Shown one piece after another: positions 63,785 to 64,000 of a stretch of DNA of 64,000 bases. Each line of letters starts with the position of its first letter. Position 1 is the first letter of the stretch. Origin of the DNA: Marmoricola sp. Leaf446 (GTDB lineage: Bacteria > Actinomycetota > Actinomycetes > Propionibacteriales > Nocardioidaceae). The position numbers were made by a program, and so were the translations under genes. The notes under the pieces were generated by a model. It was not told the origin of the DNA. It searched no databases and saw only the letters and a program-made list of their open reading frames with translations. The DNA is taken from positions 180,241 to 244,240 of the forward strand of contig NZ_LMRF01000003.1 in assembly GCF_001424755.1 (NCBI RefSeq), in the 5' to 3' direction.

Positions 63785-64000
63785 CTAGCCCGTGCTGGTC
63801 GTGAGGGAGGCCTGGCCCCCGAGGTCGCGCTCGCCCGCGCCCGCCTCGGCGGACCGGGGCTCGGCGGTGCCGGGGGCCGCGGCCACGAGGTCCAGCAGCT
63901 CGGCCTGCATCGACGGACCGAGCTCGCCCCAGCCGGCGGCGTACCCGTAGACCTCGCGCAGCGAGCGGGCCTCGTAGTCGCCGCACAGCACCTCGACGTC
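63785..64000 (-). CDS. C-terminal part of an unidentified protein (5' end off the window)
   Basis: The last 71 residues before a TAG at 63785. It reads DVEVLCGDYEARSLREVYGYAAGWGELGPSMQAELLDLVAAA at the window edge, and ends in a low-complexity acidic/Ala/Gly tail (PRSAEAGAGERDLGGQASLTT). I do not recognise the family. The start lies beyond 64000 in all likelihood, since the reading stays open with good coding character to the edge. It converges on otsA with an 18-bp gap. Confidence 0.5.
   Translation of the reverse strand, partial: DVEVLCGDYEARSLREVYGYAAGWGELGPSMQAELLDLVAAAPGTAEPRSAEAGAGERDLGGQASLTTSTG

Overview
The window is very GC-rich actinobacterial chromosome. GTG starts and 4-bp GTGA/ATGA stop-start overlaps are common, and many genes have a TANNNT box 6-8 nt before the start codon, as expected for leaderless mRNAs. 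Gene content (Mrp, TatB, SigE-RseA-HtrA, CIRCE-controlled GroEL, DUF3117, DUF3263, a 13E12-type HNH protein, a mycobacterial-type SOS box) fits a soil-type member of Propionibacteriales, most likely Nocardioides or a relative. This is inference from gene content, not a measured placement. I see no tRNA, rRNA, CRISPR array, insertion sequence or prophage.

Layout. 1-996 is the N-terminal part of an acyl-CoA dehydrogenase. 1171-9273 is a tightly overlapping minus-strand operon for surface or glycopolymer modification: a secreted cutinase-like/RCC1/phosphatase chimera, a LicD-methyltransferase fusion, two sulfotransferase-like proteins, a small protein and a family 2 glycosyltransferase. It is followed by a secreted PLD-like protein, a lipoprotein and a LicC-like nucleotidyltransferase (to 12299). 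12382-19774 is the conserved actinobacterial envelope-stress block: MgtE_N/CBS protein, DUF1003, Mrp and TatB on plus; HtrA, anti-sigma and SigE on minus; then a divergent O-methyltransferase. 19951-26724 holds leucyl aminopeptidase, DUF3117, enoyl-CoA hydratase, a DapE/LOG/DivIVA operon, a LysE exporter and a frameshifted AbiEi-like gene flanked by two related palindromes. 26786-36433 holds a GAF regulator, a secreted hydrolase, small genes, and a MoxR/CoxE/XdhC set with a MobA-like protein, that is, maturation functions for a molybdenum hydroxylase whose structural genes are not here.

36486-39960 carries an AlkB-like gene under a LexA-type box, an HNH gene bracketed by inverted repeats, and a divergent HxlR/azoreductase pair. 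40121-49951 is a complete nitrate assimilation operon (NarK, nitrate reductase, FAD/BFD reductase, NirB, NirD, HemD fused to a winged helix, sirohydrochlorin chelatase) behind a GlnR-like box. 50031-52678 holds an MFS exporter and small genes. 52922-54550 is GroEL with two CIRCE operators, one of which overlaps the end of the upstream SGNH hydrolase gene. 55624-59126 is an operon starting with threonine synthase, whose leader matches a SAM-I (S-box) riboswitch, followed by a MoaD-like sulfur carrier, PPOX, OsmC and ATP-grasp proteins. 59375-63766 contains OtsB, LytR_C, DUF3263, a Gfo/Idh oxidoreductase and OtsA (trehalose synthesis). A partial gene runs off the right edge.

The features most worth a second look are the SAM-I leader on threonine synthase and its sulfur-related downstream genes; the 961-residue chimera with a serine-less cutinase-like domain; a family of short hairpin repeats that brackets the HNH gene and also sits in frame inside the nitrate reductase gene; and the SOS box between the AlkB-like and MobA-like genes.
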